A stretch of 64,000 nucleotides of DNA from Mucilaginibacter sabulilitoris (GTDB lineage Bacteria > Bacteroidota > Bacteroidia > Sphingobacteriales > Sphingobacteriaceae), in NCBI RefSeq assembly GCF_034262375.1, contig NZ_CP139558.1:5890001-5954000 (forward strand), read 5' to 3'. This document shows, in pieces, positions 26,015-34,985 of this stretch. The notes under the pieces were generated by a model. The model searched no databases and was not told where the DNA came from. It saw nothing but the letters and a program-made list of their open reading frames with translations. The first letter of the stretch is position 1. Each line of letters begins with the position of its first letter. A program made the translations under genes and the position numbers.

Positions 26015-27289
26015 ATGAAAAAACACATCGCGTTTTGGGCTTGCCTGTTATATGCAGCCTCTACTTTTGGACAAGCAGACACCGCTCAAAAAATCGTAAC
26101 TGGTCGTAAAAACAGCATTGAACAGCAAAAAAAATCTTATGTGATCCTCATATCGGCAGACGGTTTCCGGTATGATTATGCACAAAAATATCAGGCCTCA
26201 CATTTACTCGAGTTAAGCAGTGCGGGTGTAAAGGCAACATCCATGATCCCATCTTACCCTTCTGTTACTTTTCCAAATCATTATGCTTTAGTTAGTGGTT
26301 TATTCCCCTCACATTCTGGCCTTGTGAACAATGGCTTTTATGACCGGGATCGACGCGACTCTTATTTTATGGGCGACAAAAATAAGGTGGCCGACGGCTC
26401 ATGGTATTTTGGTTCGCCCTTATGGGTACTTGCAGAGCAGCAGCATCTGCTTTCGGCCAGTTTTTATTGGGTTGCTTCAGAGGCCGCCATTCAGGGTATC
26501 AATCCTACCTATTATTATAGCTATAACGAAAAAATAGCTATTCATAATCGTATCAATGCCGTAGTAAACTGGCTAAATCTCCCTGCCGAAGAACGCCCGC
26601 ATTTTATTACTTTTTACTTCCCGCAGGTTGACCACGCCGGGCATGTTTATGGCCCGGATGCACCCGAAACGGCCCGCGAGGTACACTTTGTTGATTCGGC
26701 AGTAAATGAACTAACTAAAGCTGTGAAAACCACCGGCCTTGATGTAAATTTTATTTTTGTAGCTGATCATGGCATGACCAATGTTGATAAAGACCATCCC
26801 ATCGGCATTCCTGCAGCCATTGATACTTCAAAATTTATTATTTCAGGTGATGGTACATTGGTTGAACTATATGCTAAAAATGGAGCAGATATACAAGCCA
26901 CTTATAGTAACCTGAAACAGAGGGCTAAAGACTATGATGTATACCTTAAAACCAATATGCCTGCCAAACTTCACTATGGGCAAACCGACGACTGGCATAA
27001 CCGCATAGGTGATATTTTGTTAATACCCCGCCATCCTAAACTGTTTAACTTATGGAACAAAAAGATAAACCCTGGCTGGCATGGGTATGACCCCAGTCTG
27101 GTTAAAGATATGCATGCCACGTTCTTGGCATGGGGCCCGGTATTTAAACCTCATACAGTTATACAGCCATTTGAAAATGTGGATGTTTTTAACCTTGTAA
27201 AAAGTATATTAGGCCTTAGTTATACCGGTAAAATTGACGGCACTGATAAACTGGCACATGCTATACTGGTTAACTATCAAAATAAATAA
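26015..27289 (+). CDS. Type I phosphodiesterase/nucleotide pyrophosphatase (NPP-like), secreted
   Basis: The 424-residue protein (ATG 26015; the TTG at 26006 lies too near the promoter) has a signal peptide ending near STFGQA. NPP hallmarks are LISADGFRYDY, the nucleophile Thr in SYPSVTFPNHYALVSGLFPSHSG, FPQVDHAGHVYGP and VADHGM, giving the two-zinc site of the alkaline-phosphatase superfamily. It should split phosphodiester or pyrophosphate bonds of nucleotides or lipids in the periplasm or outside the cell. Single gene; 123 bp before the amidase gene. Confidence 0.9.
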   Translation: MKKHIAFWACLLYAASTFGQADTAQKIVTGRKNSIEQQKKSYVILISADGFRYDYAQKYQASHLLELSSAGVKATSMIPSYPSVTFPNHYALVSGLFPSHSGLVNNGFYDRDRRDSYFMGDKNKVADGSWYFGSPLWVLAEQQHLLSASFYWVASEAAIQGINPTYYYSYNEKIAIHNRINAVVNWLNLPAEERPHFITFYFPQVDHAGHVYGPDAPETAREVHFVDSAVNELTKAVKTTGLDVNFIFVADHGMTNVDKDHPIGIPAAIDTSKFIISGDGTLVELYAKNGADIQATYSNLKQRAKDYDVYLKTNMPAKLHYGQTDDWHNRIGDILLIPRHPKLFNLWNKKINPGWHGYDPSLVKDMHATFLAWGPVFKPHTVIQPFENVDVFNLVKSILGLSYTGKIDGTDKLAHAILVNYQNK

Positions 27290-27412
27290 CGAGAGAAAGT
27301 ACATCCCGGATTACTATTAATTTTTCTTTAACTTATAACGTCGGTATTGGTAGAATTACTTTTATAGTAGCCAAATATTTTGTTACTTGTAATACCTTTA
27401 AACTCACGGTAT

Positions 27413-29038
27413 ATGCACAGAAGAAATTTCCTAAAAACGGGTTCATTAGCGGGATTAAGCCTATCTACCCTTGTAGCAGCATCATGCAGTGAGCCGTCCG
27501 CAGAAAAAAAGACAGATACTGCAACCAACGACAAAAGCGACCTCTTTGAACTTTCTGAAGCAACTATTACCGATCTGCAGCAAAAAATGCAGCGTAAACA
27601 ATATACCTCACGTTCAATTACCGAGTTATACCTGAACCGCATTGAAGAGATTGATAAGGGCGGTCCTAAACTAAACTCCATTATAGAGTTAAATAAAGAT
27701 GCCCTGAACATGGCCGACGCCATGGACCAGGAACGCTCAAAAGGCAAAGTGCGCGGACCACTGCATGGCATACCCGTTCTTATAAAAGATAATATCAACA
27801 CGGGCGACAATATGCACACCACTGCCGGCTCACTGGCACTGGCTGATAATTTCGCCAAACAAGATGCCTTTATTGTACACAAACTGCGCGAAGCTGGGGC
27901 TGTATTGCTGGGCAAAACCAATTTGAGCGAGTGGGCTAACTTTCGCTCTACACACTCTACCAGTGGATGGAGCAGTCGCGGCGGTCAAACCAAATGTCCT
28001 TATATACTTGACCGCAACCCAAGTGGATCAAGCGCTGGTTCAGGTTCGGCGGTAGCGGCTAATTTATGTACGGTTGCTATTGGTACCGAAACAAATGGTT
28101 CCATAGTATCGCCGGCATCAGTAAACGGTCTGGTAGGTATTAAACCCACTGTTGGGCTTTGGAGCCGTACAGGCATTATCCCCATATCAAAAACGCAGGA
28201 TACCGCAGGGCCAATGACACGCACGGTTAAAGACGCAGCTATATTTTTGGGCGCCCTCACAGGTATTGATGCACAGGATACTTACACCATAAACAGCAAA
28301 GGGAAAGCAGAGACGGACTATACCAAATTTCTGGATGCTAACGGACTGCAAGGTAAGCGGCTGGGTATAGAGAAATCGGCCCTTGACGATAATTCCGCAG
28401 TAGTAGTTTTGTTGCAGGACGCCATAAAGGTTTTGAAAAGCAAAGGCGCCACGGTAGTTGAAATTGAATTGAATAAAGAGTTAAAAGAAATAGGTAAAAG
28501 TGAATTTACCGTTTTGCTTTATGAATTTAAGGACGGACTTAATGCCTACTTAAGCAGCGCCAACAGTAAAATTAAAACCCTGGCCGACGTAATTGCTTTC
28601 AACAAGCAAAACGAGGCTAAAGCCATGCCCTTTTTTAAACAGGAAACACTGGAACTGGCCCAAAGCAAAGGCGACTTAAACAGTAAAGAATACCTCGATG
28701 CTTTAAAAGGCACCAGCACAGGAACTCAGAAAGCCATCGACAAAATACTAACGGACAATAAACTGGATGCCATTATTGGTACGACCAACGGCCCTGCCGT
28801 TTGTATCGACCTGGTGAACGGTGATTATGACAATGGGTTTTCGTTCTCGGGCCCGGCGGCTATGGCGGGGTACCCGCATATTACCGTTCCAATGGGTAAG
28901 GTACATGAATTGCCTGTTGGTTTGTCATTTTTTAGTACAGCTTACAAAGAAGGTGATATTATTAAACTGGCTTATGCGTATGAGCAGGCATCAAAAAAAA
29001 GGATTGCGCCGGTTTTTAAGCCTGATCTGTTTGCTTAA
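27413..29038 (+). CDS. Amidase-signature enzyme, Tat-exported lipoprotein
   Basis: ATG 27413 gives 541 residues; an upstream in-frame start at 27380 would precede the signal. The N-terminus reads RRNFLKTGSLAGLS, a twin-arginine signal, followed by a lipobox (LVAASCSEP). The amidase-signature core is complete: catalytic Lys in PVLIKDNI, the Gly/Ser-rich stretch DRNPSGSSAGSGSAVAA, and the nucleophile region IGTETNGSIVSPASVNGLVG. It hydrolyses an amide bond of unknown substrate, likely as a periplasmic or surface lipoprotein. The AraC gene starts 11 bp downstream and may share its message. Confidence 0.9.
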   Translation: MHRRNFLKTGSLAGLSLSTLVAASCSEPSAEKKTDTATNDKSDLFELSEATITDLQQKMQRKQYTSRSITELYLNRIEEIDKGGPKLNSIIELNKDALNMADAMDQERSKGKVRGPLHGIPVLIKDNINTGDNMHTTAGSLALADNFAKQDAFIVHKLREAGAVLLGKTNLSEWANFRSTHSTSGWSSRGGQTKCPYILDRNPSGSSAGSGSAVAANLCTVAIGTETNGSIVSPASVNGLVGIKPTVGLWSRTGIIPISKTQDTAGPMTRTVKDAAIFLGALTGIDAQDTYTINSKGKAETDYTKFLDANGLQGKRLGIEKSALDDNSAVVVLLQDAIKVLKSKGATVVEIELNKELKEIGKSEFTVLLYEFKDGLNAYLSSANSKIKTLADVIAFNKQNEAKAMPFFKQETLELAQSKGDLNSKEYLDALKGTSTGTQKAIDKILTDNKLDAIIGTTNGPAVCIDLVNGDYDNGFSFSGPAAMAGYPHITVPMGKVHELPVGLSFFSTAYKEGDIIKLAYAYEQASKKRIAPVFKPDLFA

Positions 29039-29049
29039 ATTTGCACATC

Positions 29050-29466
29050 ATGTCAGCAACATCTGTTCCTAAAAAAATACTCGCCCGGCAGCATGAGATA
29101 ACTACCAATTTTTTAAAGGCCATTGACCAGCACCTTGATGAACTGATGCAGCATAAGGTAATGGACATGATGGAAATACGCGATTTTGCTGAACAAATGC
29201 ACATACACCCCACCCATTTAAGTAATACCATTAAGCTAACCACCGGCAAGGCCCCATGTGATTTTTTTGAAGAAAAGATAATGAGAATAGCGAAAGATAT
29301 GCTGCAAAACAGCAATGTAGCAATTGCTGAAATTGCCACTCAGCTAACTTTTGATCCATCAAACTTTACTAAGTTTTTTAAGCGCTTTGAGGGTACAACA
29401 CCTAAACAGTACAGGGAAAGTGTACAATTATATAACATACAAACTGAGCTTATCAAGCATATATAA
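29050..29466 (+). CDS. AraC-family regulator, DNA-binding domain only
   Basis: ATG 29050 gives 138 residues. Two helix-turn-helix units are visible: DFAEQMHIHPTHLSNTIKLTTGKAP and IAEIATQLTFDPSNFTKFFKRFEGTTPKQYRE, the latter being the family signature. There is no separate sensor domain, so it resembles MarA/SoxS in size. The next gene begins at the base after its stop. A direct repeat with 21-bp period lies before the SDR gene 430 bp downstream and is a good candidate target. No AraC symbol can be assigned. Confidence 0.85.
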   Translation: MSATSVPKKILARQHEITTNFLKAIDQHLDELMQHKVMDMMEIRDFAEQMHIHPTHLSNTIKLTTGKAPCDFFEEKIMRIAKDMLQNSNVAIAEIATQLTFDPSNFTKFFKRFEGTTPKQYRESVQLYNIQTELIKHI

Positions 29467-29889
29467 ATGGACCAACGTATAAGAATAAAGCTTCTTGACC
29501 TTGACAAAGATGATATCTCTCAATTTCAAATTACGTTATCTGATAATACAACACTCACCAACTTTCACTTTTATGAGTATGCTGACGGCTTTAAAGAATT
29601 TGCTAATGGGTTAATATCATTTCCCAAAAACATAAATGACCTTGTAATATATGAGGTTGGTAAAAACGCTAAAGGTTGGGCATACCATATGTTCCTAAAA
29701 GTATATTGCTACAGTCCAAACGGGTACTCCGCAATACATGTTAAAATTGATAATCACAAAGAATTACCCTATTCAAATAAAGTGGAGTTTGCTATTACTG
29801 CCGTTCCTGCGTCAATTAACAAATTAGGAAATTTACTTAGAGATTGGAATCCCGAAGTAGAGAATGAACTTATATGGATAGCCGAATAA
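29467..29889 (+). CDS. Protein of unknown function, coupled to the AraC gene
   Basis: The 140-residue protein starts directly after the AraC stop codon with no gap. It has no signal peptide or membrane span. It is beta-rich with acidic and aromatic residues (TTLTNFHFYEYADGFKEFANGL, NAKGWAYHMFLKVYCYSPNGYSAIHVKI, LRDWNPEVENELIW). The overall look is like small single-domain proteins of the DUF6228 or immunity-protein type, but I cannot place it with confidence. Co-transcription with the regulator suggests it is part of the same response. Confidence 0.6.
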   Translation: MDQRIRIKLLDLDKDDISQFQITLSDNTTLTNFHFYEYADGFKEFANGLISFPKNINDLVIYEVGKNAKGWAYHMFLKVYCYSPNGYSAIHVKIDNHKELPYSNKVEFAITAVPASINKLGNLLRDWNPEVENELIWIAE

Positions 29890-29893
29890 AAAA

Positions 29894-29930
29894 CTGAAGT
29901 AGTCACCATTTTATCTGAAGCAGTCACCAT
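29894..29930. promoter_or_regulatory. Direct repeat with 21-bp period, probable AraC-type operator
   Basis: CTGAAGTAGTCACCAT (29894-29909) and CTGAAGCAGTCACCAT (29915-29930) are identical but for one base, start to start 21 bp, two helical turns apart as in araI. A near -7 box CAATTTTG (29952-29959) follows, so the second copy would touch the -33 region, the usual place for an activator. Confidence 0.6.
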
Positions 29931-29984
29931 AAATAACACACCAATTAGCTGCAATTTTGTATTAACATTAAGCAAAGAAAAATA

Positions 29985-30746
29985 ATGGAAACAAAAAACA
30001 AAATAGCACTCGTTACCGGCGGCAGCCGTGGTTTGGGTAAAAACTCAGCCTTGCATTTAGCAAAAAAAAGAATTGATGTAATACTCACCTACCGCAGTAA
30101 AAAAGAAGAAGCGGAAGCCGTAGTTGCTGAAATTGAAAAAACCGGTCAAAAGGCGGCAGCTTTGCAACTGGATACCGGTATAGTAAAATCGTTTGATGCA
30201 TTCATCGCTCAACTGCAAACCGTGTTAAAAGAAAAATTCGGACGCGATACTTTCGATTTCCTGATCAATAACGCAGGTATCGATGCGGCTTCGAAATTCG
30301 GCGAAACTACGGAGGAAGATTTTGATAACCTTTTTAATATACACCTCAAAGGGGTTTATTTTTTAACTCAAAAGAGCTTACCGGTTATTGCCGATGGTGG
30401 GCGCATCATTAATTTTTCGAGTGGCTTAGCACGCTTTGCAACACCTGGCTATGCAGCTTATGGCTCCATGAAAGGAGCTATTGAGGTATTCACCAGGTAC
30501 CTGGCAAAAGAGCTTGGTCACCGTGGTATTGCAGCCAATGTAGTTGCGCCCGGCATTATTGAAACCGATTTTACCAAAGAAGCTTTTGCACACGAAGGAA
30601 TGCACGATCGGATATCGGGCATAACAGCGCTTGGTCGCCCGGGTATGCCCGACGATATTGGCGGGATAGTGGCATTTTTATGCACTGAAGAAGCCCGCTG
30701 GATAAATGCCCAGCGCATTGAGGCATCTGGCGGTATGTTTTTATAA
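29985..30746 (+). CDS. Short-chain dehydrogenase/reductase (FabG-like)
   Basis: The 253-residue protein is a classical SDR: cofactor loop VTGGSRGLGKN, NNAG in LINNAGIDAAS, catalytic Ser in IINFSSGLARF, and YAAYGSMKGA with the YxxxK pair. It reduces or oxidises an alcohol/ketone with NAD(P). The TYRSKK stretch after beta 2 (Arg/Ser/Lys) fits NADP use. It is preceded by the 21-bp-period repeats and by an AraC gene, so the regulator probably controls it. Substrate unknown. It is followed by a terminator at 30760. Confidence 0.88.
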   Translation: METKNKIALVTGGSRGLGKNSALHLAKKRIDVILTYRSKKEEAEAVVAEIEKTGQKAAALQLDTGIVKSFDAFIAQLQTVLKEKFGRDTFDFLINNAGIDAASKFGETTEEDFDNLFNIHLKGVYFLTQKSLPVIADGGRIINFSSGLARFATPGYAAYGSMKGAIEVFTRYLAKELGHRGIAANVVAPGIIETDFTKEAFAHEGMHDRISGITALGRPGMPDDIGGIVAFLCTEEARWINAQRIEASGGMFL

Positions 30747-30759
30747 TTGATATCAGATT

Positions 30760-30792
30760 GTAGAGGCGCCACGCGTGCGCCTCTACTTTTTT
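30760..30792 (+). terminator. Terminator of the SDR gene, GC-rich hairpin
   Basis: GTAGAGGCGC (30760-30769) pairs with GCGCCTCTAC (30777-30786) over a 7-nt loop, then six T. The GTAGAGGCGC...GCGCCTCTAC form looks like a member of a dispersed palindrome family seen in many genomes. Confidence 0.75.
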
Positions 30793-30848
30793 ATTGTCTT
30801 TCCTCTATTTCTCCCAAAACCTTATCTTGCAAAAAATAATGCATTGAT

Positions 30849-31778
30849 ATGGAATTTGGCCGTGTAACCCCAGAAGAATTAGCATCAGTTGATTTCACCC
30901 TTCCGCCCGATCCTGAACTGACCATTAACACCCTTAAAGCCGCAAAAAGCAACGAACCTTTGCAGGTACATGTAGGTTGTGCCAAATGGGGCCGTAAAGA
31001 ATGGATAGGACAGATCTATCCGCTTAAAACCAAAGAAGCCGTTTTTTTAGATGAATACGTAAAGCATTTTGACTGTATTGAGCTCAATGCTACCTTCTAC
31101 AATGTTTATGGGCCCGATACTATAGCCAAATGGAAAGCCAAGGCCGACAGCAATCCAAACTTTAAATTTTGCCCTAAATTTTCGCAGAGCATCAGTCATA
31201 TACGCCGTTTAAAAAATGCTGAAGATATTACTACCAGCTATTATGAGGGCATCATGGCCTTTGGCGAAAAACTTGGCCCTTTGTTTTTGCAGCTGAGCGA
31301 TAACTATACCCCAAAAAGTTTCCCGGAACTCAAATCATACCTGGAGCAATTACCAAAAGATGTACCCGTTTTTGTTGAGCTACGCCATAAAGAGTGGTTT
31401 TCAGTACCGGAGAACAGTGAGAAAGTTTTTGCCATCCTCAGCGACCTTAATATGGGTGCGGTAATAACCGACGCCAGTGGCCGCCGCGATGTGGTGCACA
31501 TGAACCTGCCCACGCCGCATGCCTTTATCCGCTTTGTAGGTAATGGCCTTATTAATGGCAACTACGACTCAGACAAGGCCCGGTTGGACGAATGGGTTGT
31601 CCGCATTAAACAATGGCAGCAGCAGGGCTTAAAATCGGCTTGGTTCTTTATGCACCAGCACGATGAACGTTACTCGCCCGTATTGGCAGATTATGTGACA
31701 GATGGATTAAATAAAGCTTTGGGTACACAAATACTTCGCCCTAAATTTATAGACGAACAGCAGGCGAGCCTATTCTAA
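30849..31778 (+). CDS. DUF72 domain protein
   Basis: The 309-residue cytoplasmic protein fits DUF72 (YecE-like, TIM-barrel): VHVGCAKWGRKEWIGQIYPLKTKEAVFLDEYVKHFDCIELNATFYN at the start, FKFCPKFSQSISH, FVELRHKEWF and a C-terminal AWFFMHQHDERYSPVLA. Biochemical role is not known for the family. It is monocistronic. Its stop lies two bases from the stop of the convergent DUF1345 gene, leaving no room for a terminator between them. Confidence 0.88.
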   Translation: MEFGRVTPEELASVDFTLPPDPELTINTLKAAKSNEPLQVHVGCAKWGRKEWIGQIYPLKTKEAVFLDEYVKHFDCIELNATFYNVYGPDTIAKWKAKADSNPNFKFCPKFSQSISHIRRLKNAEDITTSYYEGIMAFGEKLGPLFLQLSDNYTPKSFPELKSYLEQLPKDVPVFVELRHKEWFSVPENSEKVFAILSDLNMGAVITDASGRRDVVHMNLPTPHAFIRFVGNGLINGNYDSDKARLDEWVVRIKQWQQQGLKSAWFFMHQHDERYSPVLADYVTDGLNKALGTQILRPKFIDEQQASLF

Positions 31779-31780
31779 TT

Positions 31781-32479
31781 TCACTTACTTACCAGCCCCG
31801 ATATTACGTTTATGCTTAATGCTACTATGGCGGTATTAAAAGCAAAGGCGACCAGCCCATGAATCCAGGCCAGGCGGCGGATCTGCCGGGAAGAGATTTC
31901 TACATCAGATACCTGGAAGGTCATGCCAACTACAAAAGAGAAGTATACAAAATCGAGATAATCAGGTTCCTTTTCCTCTCCCGGGAACTCCAGGCCGCCC
32001 AACGGCTTTTTCTTGTTATCGTTATCTGTATCGGTAGTATAATACATGTGTGCATAACGCAAGGCAAATATGGTATGCACCAGCCACCATGATATTATTA
32101 CAGATGTGATAGACAACAGCACGTGACCTGTTACCGCTTCATCTGATAGTTCTTTTGATGATTTGAGCAGAAAGAAAATGGCAAGCATACTTACCAGGGA
32201 AGCAACTATCACAAACAAAAAAATCAAGGTTCGGCTTGAATCTTCGATACTGGCAATTTTACGAACCTCCATCGGGTGTGAGGACAGGATAATTATCCAG
32301 TCCATAATAATAATAGTTAGCGCGAAAGCTATCCAGGTGGTTAGTATTACCGCCGGGGTGCTAAAATGACCCCATGAAAAAAAAAGCGTAACCGCGCTCA
32401 TAATTAATGATATAAGCATACGGTAATGTGCATCTAACCGAAACCATACCTTTGCTTCTTTTTGGGCGCTTGCGGGCAT
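31781..32479 (-). CDS. DUF1345 integral membrane protein
   Basis: The 232-residue protein has about five helices and the DUF1345 pattern: HYRMLISLIMSAVTLFFSW, WIAFALTIIIMDW, the loop LRYAHMYYT, then DYLDFVYFSFVVGMTFQVSDVEISSRQIRRLAWIHGLVAFAFNTAIVALSINVI. The second block is the family signature and resembles the pore region of two-helix channels. Function is unknown. Its end nearly abuts the DUF72 gene. Confidence 0.88.
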   Translation of the reverse strand: MPASAQKEAKVWFRLDAHYRMLISLIMSAVTLFFSWGHFSTPAVILTTWIAFALTIIIMDWIIILSSHPMEVRKIASIEDSSRTLIFLFVIVASLVSMLAIFFLLKSSKELSDEAVTGHVLLSITSVIISWWLVHTIFALRYAHMYYTTDTDNDNKKKPLGGLEFPGEEKEPDYLDFVYFSFVVGMTFQVSDVEISSRQIRRLAWIHGLVAFAFNTAIVALSINVISGLVSK

Positions 32480-32541
32480 ATTTATACTATTTGAGTACTT
32501 ATGTAAATATGGCGATGATTTGTGTAGAATTGATGAATTAA

Positions 32542-32745
32542 TTAATCTTCTTCTTCCACAATCCAGGCCACACGACCAACCTGTCCGTCATCCAGTTGCA
32601 CTTTAATACCCCGTGAATGGTATGCTGAGCTGGTTAATAACCTTTTCACAAAGCCACGGGTAAGGGTGCCTGTACGCTGGTCTTTTTTCAGAATGATATC
32701 AACTTCAAGCCCGGGATATATATCGCTTCTGTTTTGTCCGTTCAT
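32542..32745 (-). CDS. YwbE family protein
   Basis: The 67-residue protein matches the YwbE/DUF2196 family over its whole length: MNGQNRSDIYPGLEVDIILKK, DQRTGTLTRGFVKRLLTSSA, HSRGIKVQLDDGQVGRV. It is small, cytoplasmic and basic with a beta-barrel look; a nucleic-acid-binding role has been suggested for the family, but it is not established. It overlaps the HAD gene by 4 bp (ATGA), so the pair is one transcription unit. Confidence 0.88.
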   Translation of the reverse strand: MNGQNRSDIYPGLEVDIILKKDQRTGTLTRGFVKRLLTSSAYHSRGIKVQLDDGQVGRVAWIVEEED

Positions 32746-33206
32746 TTGTTTAATAAAATATCTAATATCTGGTGTTTCGCCTCTTCATCAATACCTATAG
32801 ATGGTTTGATAACAACCCATCTTTTTTTTATAGATGATGGCAAATTATTTATTGATGTATCGTCGTCAACAATAACATAATTTTCCTCATTTCCGTTTTT
32901 TCCAATCCATTCTTTTATTTCCGTTGCACGGTCAGACATATCGGCAAGCGCCTTTTTATCATTAAGCTTAGAAATTGTACGAATATTTATTCCCCTTAAG
33001 GTAAAAATTTCAATCCATTTTTCAAGTCCAAAATTAATCCGGTGAGTAGTTGTCAATATCACGGATGCGTTAGTTTCTGATAATATGAAGGCTAAATTCT
33101 CTGCTGATTGTTTATTAAATAACATAAAGCCATCGGAACCAATCTCAACCTTTTTCCAGGATGGCTCAGTTACTAAAACACCATCTATATCAAGCAGAAT
33201 GACCAT
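32742..33206 (-). CDS. HAD-superfamily hydrolase domain protein
   Basis: The 154-residue protein starts VILLDIDGVLV, HAD motif I with the nucleophile Asp and the DxD acid. The second motif is likely SVILTTTHR and the acidic motif IV is IVDDDTS. The short form without a cap domain resembles the HAD domain of Swiss Army Knife RNA-repair proteins. It likely acts on a phosphorylated nucleic acid or small substrate in the cytoplasm. It is translationally coupled to ywbE downstream, a pairing that may hint at RNA metabolism, though this is inference. Confidence 0.8.
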   Translation of the reverse strand: MVILLDIDGVLVTEPSWKKVEIGSDGFMLFNKQSAENLAFILSETNASVILTTTHRINFGLEKWIEIFTLRGINIRTISKLNDKKALADMSDRATEIKEWIGKNGNEENYVIVDDDTSINNLPSSIKKRWVVIKPSIGIDEEAKHQILDILLNK

Positions 33207-33224
33207 TTTATAACAGTTACTTCA

Positions 33225-33264
33225 TGTCATTTCGAATGTATAAGATCTTACCTCGTTCGATGAC
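33225..33264. repeat. Small dispersed-type inverted repeat
   Basis: TGTCATTTCGAA and TTCGATGACA flank a TAAGATCTTA core in the gap between argH and the HAD gene. This resembles short dispersed palindromes common in Bacteroidota and may serve as a terminator for argH. Confidence 0.45.
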
Positions 33265-33302
33265 AGTATACTTGCAATCCTGTTTCAATTTTACTTTTGA
33301 AA

Positions 33303-34637
33303 TTACTTCACCAGTTCCATTATCGCTTGCTCCACCTTTTTAAAATCAAAGTTAGCCAGCAGTTTATTAAATGAGGCGGTAATTTGCCCGTTGCCCAGGT
33401 TACCTATACTGCCTTCGTGGGTGTGGTTTACGGTTTTATCGGGGTTAAAGTCGCCTTGTTCAATGGCCAGGCCTATTTGTTTGTACGCGTCGCGGAAAGG
33501 CGTGCCGTTCAGTACCATGCGGTTCACTTCTTCTACGCTAAACAGGTAGGCGTATTTAGGATCGTTCAATATACCGGTATTTACGGTGATGTTCTGCAGC
33601 ATAAAGGTAGCCATGTGCAGGCAGCTCTTAAGTTCTGTAAAGGCCGGAAATAAGAGTTCTTTGAGCAGTTGCAGCTCGCGGTGATAACCCGATGGCAGGT
33701 TGGTGGTCATCATGGTAACATCTGTAGGTAGGGCCTGCAGACGGTTGCATTTACCGCGCATAATTTCCCAAACATCGGGGTTCTTTTTGTGCGGCATAAT
33801 ACTGCTGCCGGTGGTTAAGGTATCAGGATAGCTTACAAAGGCAAAGTTCTGGCTCAGGTACAGTGCCTGATCCATAGCCATTTTGGCCAGCGTAGCCGCA
33901 ATGGATGATAGTGCCTGAGCTATGATCCTTTCGGTTTTACCACGGCCCATCTGGGCATATACTACATTATAGTTTAAGCTGTCGAACCCAAGAAGTTGGG
34001 TAGTTAAAGTACGGTTTAACGGGAATGACGACCCATAGCCCGCCGCCGAACCCAATGGGTTTTTATTAGTGATACGGTAAGCAGCCAATACCAGTTCCAG
34101 GTCATCTGCAAGGCTTTCGGCGTAAGCGCCAAACCACAGGCCGAATGATGATGGCATGGCCACCTGCAAATGGGTATAGCCGGGCAGCAAAACATCTTTA
34201 TGCTTTTCGCTTAGTTCAATAAGCTGGTTAAACAGCGTTGTAGTTTCTTCAACCACCTGTTGCAACTGGTGGCGGAAAAACAGTTTCAGGTCAACCAGCA
34301 CCTGGTCATTACGGGAGCGGCCGCTGTGAATCTTTTTGCCGGCGTCGCCAATGCGCTGGGTGAGCAGCAGCTCTACCTGCGAGTGCACGTCCTCTACCCC
34401 ATCATCAATAGTAAAACCATCCTTTTCAATATCGGCGTATATGGCTTTTAATTCGCGCTGAACAAGGTCAAGATCGGCGGTGTCCATCAGCCCTATGCTT
34501 TGCAGCATACGGGTATGAGCCAGTGAACCCAGCACATCAAAAGCTGCCATTTGCTCATCAAATTCCCTGTCGCGGCCAACAGTAAAGTTCTCTACCAGTT
34601 CATTTACATTGGTTGTTTTTTGCCATAGCTTGCTCAT
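33303..34637 (-). CDS. argH: Argininosuccinate lyase
   Basis: The 444-residue enzyme shows the fumarase/aspartase signature GSSIMPHKKNPDVWE, preceded by HSGRSRNDQVLVDLKLF and GYTHLQVAMPSSFGLW. It splits argininosuccinate into arginine and fumarate, the last step of arginine synthesis, as a cytoplasmic tetramer. Length is slightly below E. coli ArgH (457), with no missing block. No other arginine genes are in the window, so it stands alone. A near-match -7 box (CATATTTG on the minus strand) lies just before its ATG, suggesting a short leader. Confidence 0.95.
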   Translation of the reverse strand: MSKLWQKTTNVNELVENFTVGRDREFDEQMAAFDVLGSLAHTRMLQSIGLMDTADLDLVQRELKAIYADIEKDGFTIDDGVEDVHSQVELLLTQRIGDAGKKIHSGRSRNDQVLVDLKLFFRHQLQQVVEETTTLFNQLIELSEKHKDVLLPGYTHLQVAMPSSFGLWFGAYAESLADDLELVLAAYRITNKNPLGSAAGYGSSFPLNRTLTTQLLGFDSLNYNVVYAQMGRGKTERIIAQALSSIAATLAKMAMDQALYLSQNFAFVSYPDTLTTGSSIMPHKKNPDVWEIMRGKCNRLQALPTDVTMMTTNLPSGYHRELQLLKELLFPAFTELKSCLHMATFMLQNITVNTGILNDPKYAYLFSVEEVNRMVLNGTPFRDAYKQIGLAIEQGDFNPDKTVNHTHEGSIGNLGNGQITASFNKLLANFDFKKVEQAIMELVK

Positions 34638-34944
34638 AGTGCAAATATGTGTATTAATGAGAAAATTTTACTCATTAATTCGCAAAAGTTCCCATTCTCA
34701 CCCATCTTAAAGTTATTCCCCTTTCGAGTGATGGGCAGCCTCTAACAGAGCATATTCCCTGGTTATCTTTAATATTTGTAATAAACAGCATATCTTGATA
34801 GCATCACACTGAGAGTAAACTTCGGCAAGTGGGATGAGGTTTGTTATCACCTTAATTTTATAAAGTTTTATAGCTCAAAATGAACATGATATAAATTATT
34901 CAAATTTATCCTACTAATTCTATAGGAATTATATAAATAGTTTT
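34638..34944. other. Intergenic region before the SAM riboswitch, no gene seen
   Basis: About 300 AT-rich bases between divergent argH and the riboswitch. No open frame of coding character and no strong hairpin was found; it should contain the argH promoter close to 34638. Confidence 0.5.
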
Positions 34945-34952
34945 TATATTTG
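34945..34952 (+). promoter_or_regulatory. Promoter -7 box of the SAM riboswitch transcript
   Basis: TATATTTG matches TAnnTTTG exactly, 34 bp before the riboswitch P1 stem. Confidence 0.6.
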
Positions 34953-34985
34953 CAGTGTCAACAGACAAATAGTTCTTTATTTTAA

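Noticed and set aside
30331..30669. Long antisense frames over the SDR, amidase, TPR, argH and RND genes
   Set aside because: They mirror the codons of well-supported genes on the other strand and lack family features.
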